This document shows, in pieces, positions 9,950 to 20,615 of a stretch of DNA of 25,897 bases. Each line of letters opens with the position of its first letter. The first letter of the stretch is position 1. Below the pieces are notes generated by a model, which was given only the letters and a program-made list of their open reading frames with translations, was not told where the DNA came from and searched no databases. The position numbers and the translations under genes were made by a program. Source of the stretch: Saccoglossus kowalevskii (lineage: Eukaryota; Hemichordata; Enteropneusta; Harrimaniidae); NCBI RefSeq assembly GCF_000003605.2, contig NW_003132352.1:20440-46336 (forward strand), written 5' to 3'.

Positions 9950-10500
9950 AAATTATTTTACCACTTTAATTGTTTTCATTATTTTATATATTAATTATTA
10001 AATATTTGCTTATTTCTCTAATTTATTTACCCATATTCATTAAATAAATTCTTTTATCATATTCTGTTTATCTATTTACTCATTATTTTATTTATTCACT
10101 CGCAATTTATTTTTGCTCCCATATGATTGATTATTCATATTTCCTCCTTTATTTATTTATTTACTTATTTATTTTTCTATGTATCTTTTATTAGTCTTTC
10201 CACTAATTTATTTATTTAATCTTTTATTTACTTACATCTTTATCGATTATTAGATCAATTAAATTTATTCATTGTTTAGTCTCTAATTTATTTATATATT
10301 CATTATTTAGTCTTATTATTATTATTATTCATGGTATTTTTTTTATTTTAGCATTACATTAATTTATTTTCTGTATGTATTCACTCTGATTTACCCATTT
10401 ATTTATTAGTATTTTTTTTTAATATTCTCATTTTATTTCTGTATGTATGCAATTCATTTTTATTTACCAAGTATTATTTTATTCATTTTTGAATTCATTC
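9950..10500. repeat. Degenerate ATTT-rich simple tract
   Basis: More than 500 bp are dominated by ATTT, ATTC and ATTA units, with runs such as TTTATTTATTTATTTACTTA near 10149. The unit is too worn to give a clean period. Long old tetranucleotide tracts like this are usually decayed microsatellites. No gene signal is present. Confidence 0.5.
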
Positions 10501-11039
10501 ACAATAGTTTTCAATTTACATTTGATGTATAAAAGCATACTTCTAATGATTTAAGCACATGTATTCATTCTCCATCTCATGTAGTTATGGCAATATCATT
10601 TCCAAAATATACAATAGGCTGAGACTAATATGACATGATAGCTATCTGTCTACATATGCATCTTTTGTATATACGCTGGTACTGTCAGCGCAGATCATTA
10701 AAATCCCCCTGTGGAATATTTCATCAAAGTACACACTTAATTTTTGTTCGCTGTTGTCCCGGAGCATTTATATGTTGCTATGGCAATTAATGAAAGCTAT
10801 CACTTTCTCTAAATTAAATAGGCATGTCTGAATCATAGCTTGACTCACTATTTTATAGTTTCAAGTGTTAATTTATTTTACAAAGGTGAGTTTAATAATT
10901 TTTATTTTACTTTTATGTTTCAGATTCAAATGAAAATTATAGTACAGGGGTATTAGTGTCTTGGCAGCTATTATCATGCACAAGGTTTATTTTTTTGATG
11001 AAAAAAAAAAAAAGATTTAGTCTAATGATCTTCAGATAA

Positions 11040-11260
11040 ATTTCAGTAATTTTGTCGTTTTTGAGATCGTGATCACACTTGTTTAGCAAATATGCAAGGA
11101 GTCAGCATACTATGTAACAATCAAGACCAAAACGAGGACCAGCAGAATGTTGATGGATTGTAAACAAAAACAACTCTTGACCAAACAACCTGTCAAGGCC
11201 CAATTAATAATAGTTTTCAAGTTCAACAGTTGTTTACTGTCTGTTCAGTTCTGATACTTT
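11040..11260. promoter_or_regulatory. Candidate distal regulatory element upstream of the CDK5 activator
   Basis: About 2 kb upstream of the gene the sequence becomes more complex than its surroundings. It holds an ATATGCAA POU-like site (about 11089-11096), a forkhead-type TGTAAACA (11159-11166), an inverted TGTTTAC (11231-11237) and AATTAATAA homeobox-like sites. The motifs are short and the call is speculative. Confidence 0.2.
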
Positions 11261-11879
11261 AAAATGCGAGATATTCATTTGGTTTTAATTTTAGGAAATT
11301 TGTTGTCACGTATAAATTCACTGGGGTTGTAATTCAAGTTAAAGTTTGGGAAGGAAACAATACATTCATTAACCTTGTATATTAATTGAGTTTTAATTTA
11401 GCACATTTAGCTAAATTGCCAAAAATAAAGCCTTATGAATAATTAATACCTATACAGTAAAAATTGCACATACCAAATAGATCACAGATAGAAAAAATAA
11501 TTTTAAATGGAATTTATTCTACCTGTAAAAAATAAAACATATTTTGATACATATAGTGTGGCATATATATTTTTGTTTCAGCTCAATTTGCAAATATAAT
11601 AAATTTTAACCTACTATATAAAATAGAATGCTATTTGTGGTGACAAGCAACAAAGATTTTACGATAATGTAATAGTCAACTACTTGACTACGTTTATTTT
11701 CATACAGTATTTATTACTTCCTGCTTTTACAGTATTATATAATCATTCTCTAATAATTATTTTGTTTTAGTTTAACAAGAATATTATTATCATTGGTACA
11801 ACCCAAAAGGAAATTTATTTTACAGTGATAATGAAATTTTCTATTCTACAAGGCTGTATGCAAGGGAAAATAAAATGTC
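11261..11879. other. Gene-free AT-rich interval before the CpG-rich island
   Basis: A small hairpin, AATTTAGC (11395-11402) against GCTAAATT (11410-11417), lies within sequence faintly like the TA MITE at 21472. Otherwise nothing is recognised. Confidence 0.35.
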
Positions 11880-12599
11880 TTCGGTCAATTTGGAGGAGCG
11901 GGCGCTGTGACCAAAAATATGTTGTTTTTTTGGTAAATAAATAAATAAAAGTTAACCACAGACATAAAATGTACAACATCGCAAACTAGTATTTCTCTGT
12001 TCGGGGGTTGTTACAAGTAATATTCTCATCACGTTGCGCTATGTTTATTAACCGTCAACGACAAGGTTTCTCTGCCTCCTCTATGAGGCTAGGGGATATT
12101 GTACAATGTCATTAAACGTTGTTTAAATCGTAAAACTAATTCGAGTAAAATAAATAAACAACAATAATTGTGGACAACTTGAAAGTGTTAAAGCTCTTGA
12201 AGATAACAACCAGCAAATCGCCGAGAACGAGACGGAACGAAATTACTGTTTTTATCAGGAAGCGCCGAGACTTGATTTCTTAGCCTAGAACTCAGAAATT
12301 CCGAACACGTACAATCGTAGTATGCGTTGAGTGGACATTTTGTACGGGATGAGAATACGAGTTAAAACAAGTAAAATAAATGAATCACGAAAATGTTAAT
12401 TAAAGTAATATCTCAGTTGGCTCTGAGTCTAAAATCAGTTTTATTTCCGATAAAGAACTATGTTACAGGAAATAAACGTTGAGATGAAATGCAGAGAATA
12501 AGACGTGAGCAAGAGGTTCATGACCATGACAACTGACCTTAAAACCGCGTTATTACTCATCAGACAGACGATTAATAACGGTCTGGGGTGTTTACTGTG

Positions 12600-12891
12600 T
12601 CAACAAATGACCAATTGATGTGTTTTCTTTGCGCACTTAGGATTCACTATCAAGGAAATCATTGCCGTCGCTCACTGCGGTCCGATCATTTGGCATGAGC
12701 AGGTGAATGTGAAAGTCCTCTGTGATTGGTTAAATTACTCAAGCACAAAACCATGACATCATCTTTTCATCCGTAAAGGGCAATTTATTTCCATATTTGG
12801 CAAACATATTTACATAATTATCCAAATCCGGGCGTGTCTGTGAAGCTCTAAGGGATACGTTGTGTAAACAATAAACAAATCAGCATGTCGA
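12600..12891 (+). promoter_or_regulatory. Proximal upstream region with CCAAT-, E-box- and ATF-like sites
   Basis: Upstream of the TATA box are a CAGGTG E-box (12700-12705), an inverted CCAAT box (ATTGG, 12725-12729) and a CRE/ATF-like TGACATCA (12754-12761). The spacing fits a proximal promoter of the CDK5 activator gene. Such short motifs occur by chance, so individual sites are weak evidence; the cluster next to a TATA box is what supports the call. Confidence 0.35.
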
Positions 12892-12899
12892 TATAAAAG
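12892..12899 (+). promoter_or_regulatory. TATA box of the CDK5 activator gene
   Basis: TATAAAAG lies 275 bp before the start codon, at the edge of the CpG-rich island. Thirty bases downstream would place transcription start near 12920 (ACATCTT, a loose initiator match), giving an inferred 5' UTR of about 245 nt. The match and its position are seen directly; its use as promoter is inferred. An intron in the 5' UTR cannot be excluded, because a pyrimidine-rich stretch ends in AAG just before the ATG. Confidence 0.6.
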
Positions 12900-12953
12900 A
12901 GCCGTGCGCGCGATGAGACATCTTCATAAATTCCTAAGCGAGAGGCTGTAGTG

Positions 12954-13052
12954 ATGTGCTGTTTCTGATGAGAACAAGCAGCGGTTGTCAGACGTCCGCA
13001 GCTGGAATTTTGCAACCGGTTACGTAGCAGCCACATCTCATCGCCGATGTGA
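12954..13052 (+). promoter_or_regulatory. Three upstream ORFs in the inferred 5' UTR
   Basis: If transcription starts near 12920, the leader holds three AUGs before the real start. The first opens a 4-codon ORF at 12954-12968. Its stop overlaps the second AUG (TGATG at 12966-12970), which opens a 19-codon ORF ending at 13027. The third, at 13047-13052, is a minimal start-stop ATGTGA. No further ATG occurs before 13167. Such leaders typically reduce or gate translation; that function is inferred here. Confidence 0.45.
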
Positions 13053-13166
13053 GGGACATCAGATTGTGGGTATCATTTCACTAGCTTTTCTGCTCCATCC
13101 TTCGGGTGATCTCATCTTTGACATTTCTTTCTGTGAAAGGGGATTTCATCACTTCTCTGTCTCAAG

Positions 13167-14072
13167 ATGGGTACTGTACTTTCTCTGTCTCCCAAGCCAC
13201 GAAAGTCTGCATTACACGAAGAATGTTCGGTGAGCATGACAAACTTAAATGCGCTGTACAACTCTAAGAACAATAATATCAACACCACCACTACGACCAC
13301 TACTAAACCATCGATTGAAAAACCCATGAGAAAGCACTCTGCGATGTTCATCAGCGCTCTAAGCTGGAAAATGTTCAACGTTTCCAGCAAGAAGAACAAA
13401 CCTAGCAACAACAACAACGTGCTGCGAAGTAAAAATACGAACACTGTCGAGCAGCACAACAACTATAACAACGTGTCCAGCAATGGGGTTATTTCCAGCA
13501 TTAAGAAATCGTATTCCTGTTTCAACCTCAACTCGCACTGCGACAAACCGAAACACGGCCATCACATTTTGAAGAAATCACAGAACGGTGTTACGAAATC
13601 ACCAATTCCCAAGAAATCGCTTCAAGCTTCGACCGGCGAACTCATAAAATGTCTAGGAAATTTCCTCAGCCGCCGATGTTCGTGTCTCAAAGACTTCGAA
13701 TGTAACGATGCCATCATGTGGCTTCGTGCAGTCGACCGTTCCCTTTTATTGCAAGGCTGGCAAGACATTGCTTTTATCACGCCAGCAAATTTAGTCTTCG
13801 TATACATGCTCTGTCGGGACTTAGTCGACGATAAAATCGTCAGTGAGTCTGAGCTTCAAGCTGTCGTTTTAACGTGTTTGTATCTTTCCTATAGCTACAT
13901 GGGGAACGAGATAAGCTATCCACTCAAGCCGTTTCTAGTCGAACAAGACAAGGATAAATTCTGGGATCGTTGTCTGAAGATCATCAATGACTGTAGTGCC
14001 AATATGCTCAAAATAAACAAAGAGGGCTCGTACTTCACGGAAATCTTTGCCGAGCTAAAATCGTATTCGTAA
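13167..14072 (+). CDS. CDK5R1: CDK5 activator, p35/p39 family (CDK5R1-like), single exon
   Basis: This 301-residue protein is a regulatory subunit of cyclin-dependent kinase 5: it binds CDK5 without being a cyclin and activates it, mainly in neurons (family knowledge). The N-terminus MGTVLSLSP matches vertebrate p35, with Gly2 for myristoylation and Ser8-Pro9 as an SP site. A basic segment near residues 55-77 ([14 protein letters not shown], then SSKK) matches the p35 p10 region. Residues 113-121 keep the KKSxSCxNL motif. Residues 35-105 hold Asn- and Thr-rich low complexity (a Thr run at 40-46). The CDK5-binding cyclin-like domain spans about 152-298, with [17 protein letters not shown] (191-200), FITPAN (203-208) and [19 protein letters not shown] (238-256). 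Human p35 has 307 residues, so this is full length. The ATG has A at -3 and G at +4, and its N-terminus matches the family. No intron interrupts the ORF, as in vertebrate CDK5R1. It could equally be the single ancestor of p35 and p39. Confidence 0.97.
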   Translation: MGTVLSLSPKPRKSALHEECSVSMTNLNALYNSKNNNINTTTTTTTKPSIEKPMRKHSAMFISALSWKMFNVSSKKNKPSNNNNVLRSKNTNTVEQHNNYNNVSSNGVISSIKKSYSCFNLNSHCDKPKHGHHILKKSQNGVTKSPIPKKSLQASTGELIKCLGNFLSRRCSCLKDFECNDAIMWLRAVDRSLLLQGWQDIAFITPANLVFVYMLCRDLVDDKIVSESELQAVVLTCLYLSYSYMGNEISYPLKPFLVEQDKDKFWDRCLKIINDCSANMLKINKEGSYFTEIFAELKSYS

Positions 14073-15600
14073 TGTCAAAGAAACGTCGTAGTTTGACTGT
14101 CTCTAGTACACTCTTAATTCGTAGATTTTCTGCAGGAAGCCAAATCGCCACAAGTCGACGCCATTTTTAAAGCGCCCATTGGAAACCATTCGCGGAAGAA
14201 ATATTTGTTTTACGTTCGAAATGGACTTGACCGCCGGTAGAATTGAATATAAATCATCACCGTCTTGTTAACTTTATCGAACTTTATATGGAACTGGAAA
14301 TAGCTATTGCCGTCACAGCGCACAATGATTAACAGACGCGGTTTTTCACACCCAATATGGCGTAGAATATGTGGGCGATGCGTTTCCCGCTTCCAGATGT
14401 ATCGTATTTCGTTTGACGATAATGTCACTCTGTTCCCGTTGATGACTCTTGTATTTCAAGTATTTACGTTGTACATTCTAAGCGACTGAATCACATGTAC
14501 AGTGCTTCGGTTATTAATTTATTTTGAAAAAAAGAATTTTTGCATTTTGTATAAAATTTATATTTTTCTTACATGTTAATAGATTTTGTTGCGAAAAATT
14601 CAGTTATTTTTTTAACTGCAAAATGTGTCTCGCTTAATTTTAATAACAAGTTAATTTTATAAATATTCGCATTCCGTTCAATAATTTTATTTTTGTGTTG
14701 CAATTCTGTCATATTTTGTATTTTTTTGCCCTAGGTACATACTAGTAATCGAGGTTTTTCAGTGCGTCACTGTAAAATGCGTGGGAGGGGCCCCCATGTT
14801 AAACCTTGAAGACGCCTGTAGATATAGTGCCGGGATATAGTGTATATATTTGCCGCATTATTAAAGAAAACTACGTTCTCTAAAAATGTCCAACGGAACC
14901 ATGTTTAATGTCAGGTCATGTATTTGTCATTTTGTACAAATTTTGAGCAACTAGTTTCTCCTTTATATAGCAGCTTAGTAAAATCCAAGGCGTCGAAATG
15001 CAAGAGGCGAATGATGGGTTTTTCATCTCGCCTGTAATATCACAATTTTTCCTGCCTGTGTCAAATCAGAAACGTCTTAAAATGTCAAAAACAAAACAAA
15101 GCAAAACAAAACAAAAAAAACAAAAAAAAAAATCGTCCAAGAGTATATCACAGTTTGTATTTTTTTTCCTGCCAGTAAATATCAGTGTGATAAGTCTAAA
15201 ACAGCATTTATTTTATTTTTGTTCAGACGGAAATGTGCAATGTACAAATGTTAAAAATTATTTTAAGAATTTATAAAAGATTAACTTATAAAAAGGACAT
15301 TTACTTGTAAAGTTATGATGCCGAATGTTGGAATTTATACGAGATCTGATAGATCACAAAAGCTTGACAGACACAGGTTCACTAGTAAATAATAGACCAA
15401 AATATCACAATTTTTGGCAGAAAACAATATAATTACACCTGGGTTGCCAGCTCTTTTGTGTACATGTATATTGAAGATCACGTTCGTCACAATTCTCATA
15501 GTTCATGTTGTATAATTTTCACTGCCTACTTATTTTTGTACCAAAGAATAAGACCATGGGTAAATGAATAAATTTTGCTGGCTGTGAAAAGCTAGCTTAA
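14073..15600 (+). other. Probable 3' UTR of the CDK5 activator mRNA
   Basis: No other gene signal appears between the stop codon and about 15.6 kb. Two possible poly(A) signals are visible: ATTAAA at 14860-14865 and a canonical AATAAA at 15567-15572. The second is followed within about 70 nt by T/GT-rich sequence, so it is the better candidate and would give a 3' UTR of about 1.5 kb. Long 3' UTRs are typical of vertebrate CDK5R1. A Pumilio-like TGTATATA lies at 14841-14848. Extent and end are inferred, with no transcript evidence. Confidence 0.35.
15567..15572 (+). terminator. Candidate poly(A) signal AATAAA
   Basis: This is a canonical hexamer 1.5 kb after the CDK5 activator stop codon, followed by GT/T-rich DNA near 15610-15650. 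Other hexamers exist in this AT-rich DNA (for example 14860 ATTAAA and 17502 AATAAA), so use of this one is a guess. Confidence 0.3.
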
Positions 15601-16509
15601 ATATAAACTGTTTACTGATGTCTTAGATTTTTAATGAGTGATTTTTGTTGGTACCCTATTAAATACTTGCTAATCTATTGTTGGTTATATAGACAGAAAT
15701 GTTACTTGATTAAAGTCAAATTCTCCCTGGATATTGACAAATTATTGATTGAATAATTCTATTGAATATTTTAATATGCCAATTGATACAAGATCATATA
15801 ATATCCATTCTAGGCTTTTCAAAGAAAAAAAGGATTCTACTGAGGACTTGCGATGATGAAATCATCTTTTTTTTGGGGGGGTACATTGGGATTTTAATTC
15901 TTTTTGTAAATGTGCCAAATGACAATTTTTTCTTCCTTCCTTTTTCCACATCAAGCAATTTTATTTTTATCTTTGTTCATGACATTTTTTTTCAAAAAAT
16001 CCTGCGACTCGCCCAAAGTTTTCAAATTGGGGGGGGGGGACTGCACATATTATTTAATACAAATTTACTTTAAAATTCTCTAAATCAGAGTGTGCCCTAC
16101 AAGATGCATATCTTGTTAGCGTTGTCCACTTAACTATCCAAGTAAGATCTAATCTTTAGGTTCTTTCTCCTTTGCACGGAAGATCATTACTTGGCTAAGG
16201 GCCCATCTATACAACATTCCAAGTTTAATGAATACAGATTTGATACTTTCCACGAAATTGGAATTTTTTCAAAGACAGTATATGGAATAAGAGTGAATCA
16301 AAAACAAGTCATTAATATTTAACTTTAATTTCGCTGCTGGAATTTCTATGATTTGATTTTGGCAATGACAACATTTTATGAATGTCACTATGATATTTCG
16401 TCTCAAAAACTCGGTGCAATATGATGTTAATTCAAAATTTCTTCTGACTTGATATTGCAAATTTTTATCTCCTGTGAAATGTAATCTGTAATATTTAAGG
16501 ACTTTTAGA
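15601..16509. other. Gene-free interval, possibly containing a worn repeat
   Basis: Runs of G at 15874 and 16030 and the phrase CTGCGACTCGCCCAAAGTTT look repeat-derived but have no second copy here. The 103-codon ORF at 15762-16073 depends on those homopolymers and is rejected as a gene. Confidence 0.35.
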
Positions 16510-16724
16510 TTAACCTCTTCTCCACTGGTTTCCTCTTTTTCTCACAAATTCACAAAATAGTTCTGTTTATAGTCTGCACTTTCTTTTAGAAGATTGGAAC
16601 AGAAATAGCCAAATTTTTTGAGTGTCTGTTGGCTCCAAAATTAGATTTCCAGAAACATTGAAGAATATAAGAAAAATGGTGCAGAATAATTTGAGTGAAA
16701 AAGTCCGGTAGTTGAAAAGATTAA
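16510..16724. mobile_element. MITE family TTAA-2, copy 1
   Basis: TTAA borders both sides (16510-16513 and 16721-16724). The left end CCTCTTCTCCACTGG and the inverted right end TCTTTTCAACTACCGG form weak terminal inverted repeats. The interior (TTTATAGTCTGCACTTTC, AATAGCCAAATTTTTTGAGT) is shared with the copy at 22909, which defines the family. There is no coding capacity. The termini differ from TTAA-1. Confidence 0.65.
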
Positions 16725-16836
16725 TAACTGCAAAGGGCTGTAATCTATATACCGGTACTACTCAATTAGTTGTGATTCGCTAAAATTCACTTGTGCAGTT
16801 ACACAAAACCATAAAACTTGGATTCATAAAAATATA

Positions 16837-17050
16837 TACTGTGGAATACTTTATTTTCGCTGGAATTAATTTTCGCTGAAAAGGCTTTTTTTGGGCGTTC
16901 TGTATGGAATTTATTTTCACTGATTTTTGATGAGTTGAATGTGAAATATAGGAAAAAAAGTATATTCGCTGGATTTTATTTTCACTGAATCATCCCTTCA
17001 GCGAAAATAGCGAAAATAAATTCCAAGCGAAAATAAAGTATTCTACAGTA
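16837..17050. mobile_element. Palindromic TA-flanked MITE, copy 3
   Basis: TACTGTGGAATACTTTATTT opens the element and AAATAAAGTATTCTACAGTA closes it. The interior, with TTTTCGCTGAAAAGGC and AGCGAAAATAGCGAAAATAA, keeps more of the CG-containing TTCGC units than the other copies, so it may be closest to the ancestral sequence. It lies 112 bp after MITE TTAA-2 copy 1. Confidence 0.8.
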
Positions 17051-18573
17051 ATGAGAGAAGAAATAGCTGTATGGGTAAACTTGAGATGATCCCTATTTGA
17101 CCACTCAAGTTAACAACAAAAGTGAACTAGTAGATTCCCATTTGTCTCGTTCATTTCTCAGTACATATACAAATTACCAACCTTCTTTCCCAACTTTTTA
17201 ATACCATACTTTACCAAAATTCAATCACAATTAGAATATTTTGTCAACAAATACAAATGATATAAGTATATTTTGATATATTTACTGTGATCTTTTACAT
17301 ATTTTGAATATTTACATTTTAATGATGGCATGCTCTAGATATTTTATAAAGGAATGCTATTGAGGAGTGTCGCTATTTAATTTTAAATTTATTTGTATTA
17401 TTTTTTTTCACATTTTTTTTATTATTTTACGGTCTGTGCAGTACTGACATTTGTCTAATTATATTAGACTTGTTTAATTCCACATACAAACAAATATTTG
17501 AAATAAATGACAATGACAAGAAGAGATTTTATTTCCTTGTTCTCTTCATGTCTCATTGACATCCTTAAATAGCCTTTTTTTCCCTGTGTGCCTTAAGTGA
17601 CTTCAATCTGCATGAGGTTAATTTCTGAATTTGGAATTAAGTATTAACGTCATTCTCAAATCTGTTCTATCAGTGGTTGCTTAGCAACGAAGACAGGTAA
17701 ATTGATGAGTGATTTATTTAGATTCCCTAGCATGTGAGAATTGTGAATTTTTTTTCACCTGGAAACAATCAGTCTCTAAATAGACACAATTTTCCAATTT
17801 AGATTATTTCAAGCATAGATTATTTTCAACTGAATTTGAGTCTTAATTATTAAGGAACGACTTATGATTTTTGTTTTCTGTAATTTAAAACAAAACTTCT
17901 CATTCCAATTGAATATTAAAATGAATAATATTGAGGACAGGCTTTACATCAAAAGTGAAGTGGAGTATAAGTGATTTAAATTTTTTATAGATTTTTAAAT
18001 ATTATATTATTGCAACTCAAAATATAGCAGCTTTTTTCACCAGCAAAATTTAAATGAAATGAAACATGTTAATAATGCTTTTTGCTGTCGTGCTGTAAGT
18101 AATTATATTTTAAAACCAGTGTGACTGATTTACCATGCATGCGGCTGAGGATAGAAACACATATTATTAGCATGTAGACACATGACATATAATTTTTTTT
18201 AAAACCGCTATCCCTGGAATTGTTTATGATGCAAAAACCATAGCAACATGAAAATAATAATGGCTTAATTTTAGCAGTATATTCAAAATTTATATGGTGT
18301 ATATTCCTGTTCAAATGTTGTAGGTCGATGCACTGATATTTTCAGACATTCCAAAATATACCTTGATTATATTTTTATCAATAGACATACAATGGGTTAA
18401 AAAGAGATGAGCTATGTGCTGTGTTGACCATATTTTTTTTTTCCAAAGTGAACTTTATGTTGGCAAATGAATATGTAAAGTGATACTATATCAGGTGCAT
18501 TGTCATGTACTTATGCTAATGTATATAGACAGAAATGAATTGTTTTTGTCCTAGGAAAATTTAACCTTCCATC
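17051..18573. other. Gene-free AT-rich interval
   Basis: There are no gene-like ORFs (the longest is an 81-codon minus-strand frame, 18069-18314, without motif). A canonical AATAAA at 17502 could be a distal poly(A) signal for the upstream gene but is isolated. Confidence 0.4.
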
Positions 18574-18930
18574 TGTCTAGGTGCTGTTTATAGGTTCATA
18601 GCCCTGCTGTCTAGGTGTTGTTTACAGGTTCATAGCCCTGCTGTCTAGGTGTTGTTTACAGGTTCATATCTATCTGTCTAGGTGATGTTTATAGGTTCAT
18701 AGCCCTGCTGTCTAGGTGTTGTTTATAGGTTCATAGCCCTGCTGTCTAGGTGTTGTTTACAGGTTCATAGCCCTGCTGTCTAGGTGTTGTTTACAGGTTC
18801 ATAGCCCTGCTGTCTAGGTGTTGTTTACAGGTTCATATCTATCTGTCTAGGTGATGTTTATAGGTTCATAACAAACTATCTAGATGTACGTTGTCACAGG
18901 TTCATAACCTGATGTTTAGGTGCTCTCAAC
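18574..18930 (+). repeat. 34 bp minisatellite, nine good copies plus two degenerate
   Basis: Units start TGTCTAGGTG and usually end TTCATAGCCCTGC; starts are at 18574, 18608, 18642, 18675, 18709, 18743, 18777, 18811 and 18844. Units 3 and 8 end in ATATCTATC and are each followed by a GATG variant unit, giving a higher-order period of five units (169 bp). Copies near 18877 and 18909 are worn. Not coding. Confidence 0.9.
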
Positions 18931-20368
18931 ACAGCTTTTTTCCTCTTTAAATAGTGTACACAATTTCCATATTACTTTACAATTTTAATATACTAAATAG
19001 TTCCTGTATTCTCAGACAAATCGAACAAATAATATAAATCAAATCTGTCATAAATTTAATATTATATGACAACTGTGGATAGTGATAAAAATATGGAGTT
19101 TTGTATATTTGTACTTCAACTTGATAATCAGTGATAAATCAGTGAATATCCGATGAAAATACTTTTTGATGATCTTCATAATATTTCCGAGTTAGAAAAA
19201 AAAATCAAGGTAAATATAATATGAATTTTTTATAAAACATATTAAAATTAATAAAAAAAATATTTGCATCCTCTGATCCTTACTTAAAATGAATATTTTG
19301 ACATAGGACAAATCAATTCCAGCTTACTTTAAATATTGATTTTTTTTAATAAGTCGATTATATCAGCCAGCTGCAAACTAAAGAAATTGATAAAGAGAAA
19401 ATTGTTAAAGTTAGATAAAATATTGTAAGAGTTATGATTATCTGCCCAATCATGTCCTACTTATCAATTTTCTGAAAATTCCATCATGTTGTTGTAACAA
19501 CCCTTCTGATTAGTCAAAAAGTAGTCATGAATATAATCACCTGTTTATTCCTGATTGGCTAACAAGTAGCCACATGCTGCATCTTCTTTGTCATTGTAAC
19601 AACTCTCCTGCCTTAAAAAAAAAAAAATTAAAATAGTTTAATTTTGATCATTTCATAAGATCATTGTTTAGCGCATACATTTATGACAAAATAAGTAATA
19701 TGCAAAAAATCTAGTCTCAAATCTGAGACCGTACAACTTAGCAATATTTCAATAAAAAGCTTATATGCCACAATATGTTTGGGATTAAATATTCTACATA
19801 ATAATTATTGTGTAAACCATTATGGTATCATAAGATTAAAATGCCATTATTAGATTTAGATTGAACTATACCGGTATTGTTTTCAATATTTACGACTGAC
19901 TTTAATTGGAGAAATAATAACAACATGTTTACCTGTGGGTGGTATTTTTTTATTTGTGAAGATGCTTCAGATCATGTTTTCAGATGAAAAAATAATTGGC
20001 ATAAAAGTAAATATGCTTACTATCAGTGTTTGTTTTCAGAAAAATAACGCCCACGGCACAGATCTACAAAAGATACTCATCTTATAAACTAAAAACGTGA
20101 AGGGCACAAAGGCTTATTTTGACAAAAATGCTAATTTTTCGGTTTGTTTTTTTTGCTTTGATCTTCAGAAATTGTTGTAAATATTATTTCACTCTCAAAC
20201 TACAAATCATGCACGTAACAATATTTTTGTTTTGTTTTGAATGACAAAAGATTGTAATGATGACTCTGATACAATACAGCAAACTGCTTCAAATGGAAAA
20301 CACGGTGACTATTCAATATAAATCCCATACTACATATTGCAAACATATGACCATATTGTGTTCTTTTA
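18931..20368. other. Gene-free AT-rich interval with a small diverged duplication
   Basis: At about 19485-19615 two diverged tandem segments share TTGTAACAAC/ATTGTAACAACTC and CTGATTAGTCAAAAAGTAGT/CTGATTGGCTAACAAGTAGC, roughly 56-75 bp apart. Nothing coding is seen. Confidence 0.4.
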
Positions 20369-20615
20369 TTAAATAGTGGTAGTCTTCGTCCATGTATGAG
20401 CGAGATATATGGGTTTCGTATAAACAAAGATTGCGACTTTGACTGTTGCGCAGATCAACGAGTAAAAACTGAGACGTTACCATGCTTTAATGGGGTATTT
20501 TTAGGTGACTGGAAAGCATCGAATGAGTCACTAGCAGTAATTAGCGCAGGTCAAACCACATACTTTCCATTAGAAGAGTGCATTGGATTGTGGGAAAATT
20601 TTAGAAAATTGCTAT
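20369..20615 (+). mobile_element. MITE family TTAA-1, copy C (right end lost)
   Basis: After TTAA at 20369-20372 the sequence follows copy A, including TGTTGCGCAGATCAACGAGT and the later GATTGTGGGAAAA, but the right terminal repeat cannot be found. The shared exon-like segment has lost its ATG (ATT instead) and carries a stop (GAGTAA). A 79-codon ORF at 20396-20635 here is in a different frame and is an accident of the repeat. Confidence 0.75.

Larger units (their letters stand above)
11880..14500. other. GC- and CpG-enriched island around the CDK5 activator gene
   Basis: By eye, CpG dinucleotides and GC content rise near 11880 (GGAGCGGGCGC), stay high through the promoter and coding sequence, and fall after about 14480 into AT-rich DNA. 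The 3' part (14073-14480) has no convincing ORF but keeps the same composition and is probably 3' UTR. Recognisable repeats are absent in this island, unlike the rest of the window, which suggests selection against insertions. Confidence 0.5.

Noticed and set aside
12985-13233. 82-codon plus-strand ORF overlapping the gene start
   Set aside because: It lacks an ATG at its start (opens with TTG), is out of frame with the CDS and shows no family resemblance.
13112-13462. 116-codon minus-strand ORF opposite the CDK5 activator
   Set aside because: Its Leu/Val-rich product is the antisense of the Thr/Asn-rich linker; it is a shadow of the real gene.
15762-16073. 103-codon ORF
   Set aside because: It runs through poly-T and poly-G tracts, is Phe/Ile-rich, and has no motif; probably repeat-derived.
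18574-18930. Possible CRISPR-like array
   Set aside because: Units are contiguous 34 bp tandem repeats with no unique spacers, and the context is an animal genome.
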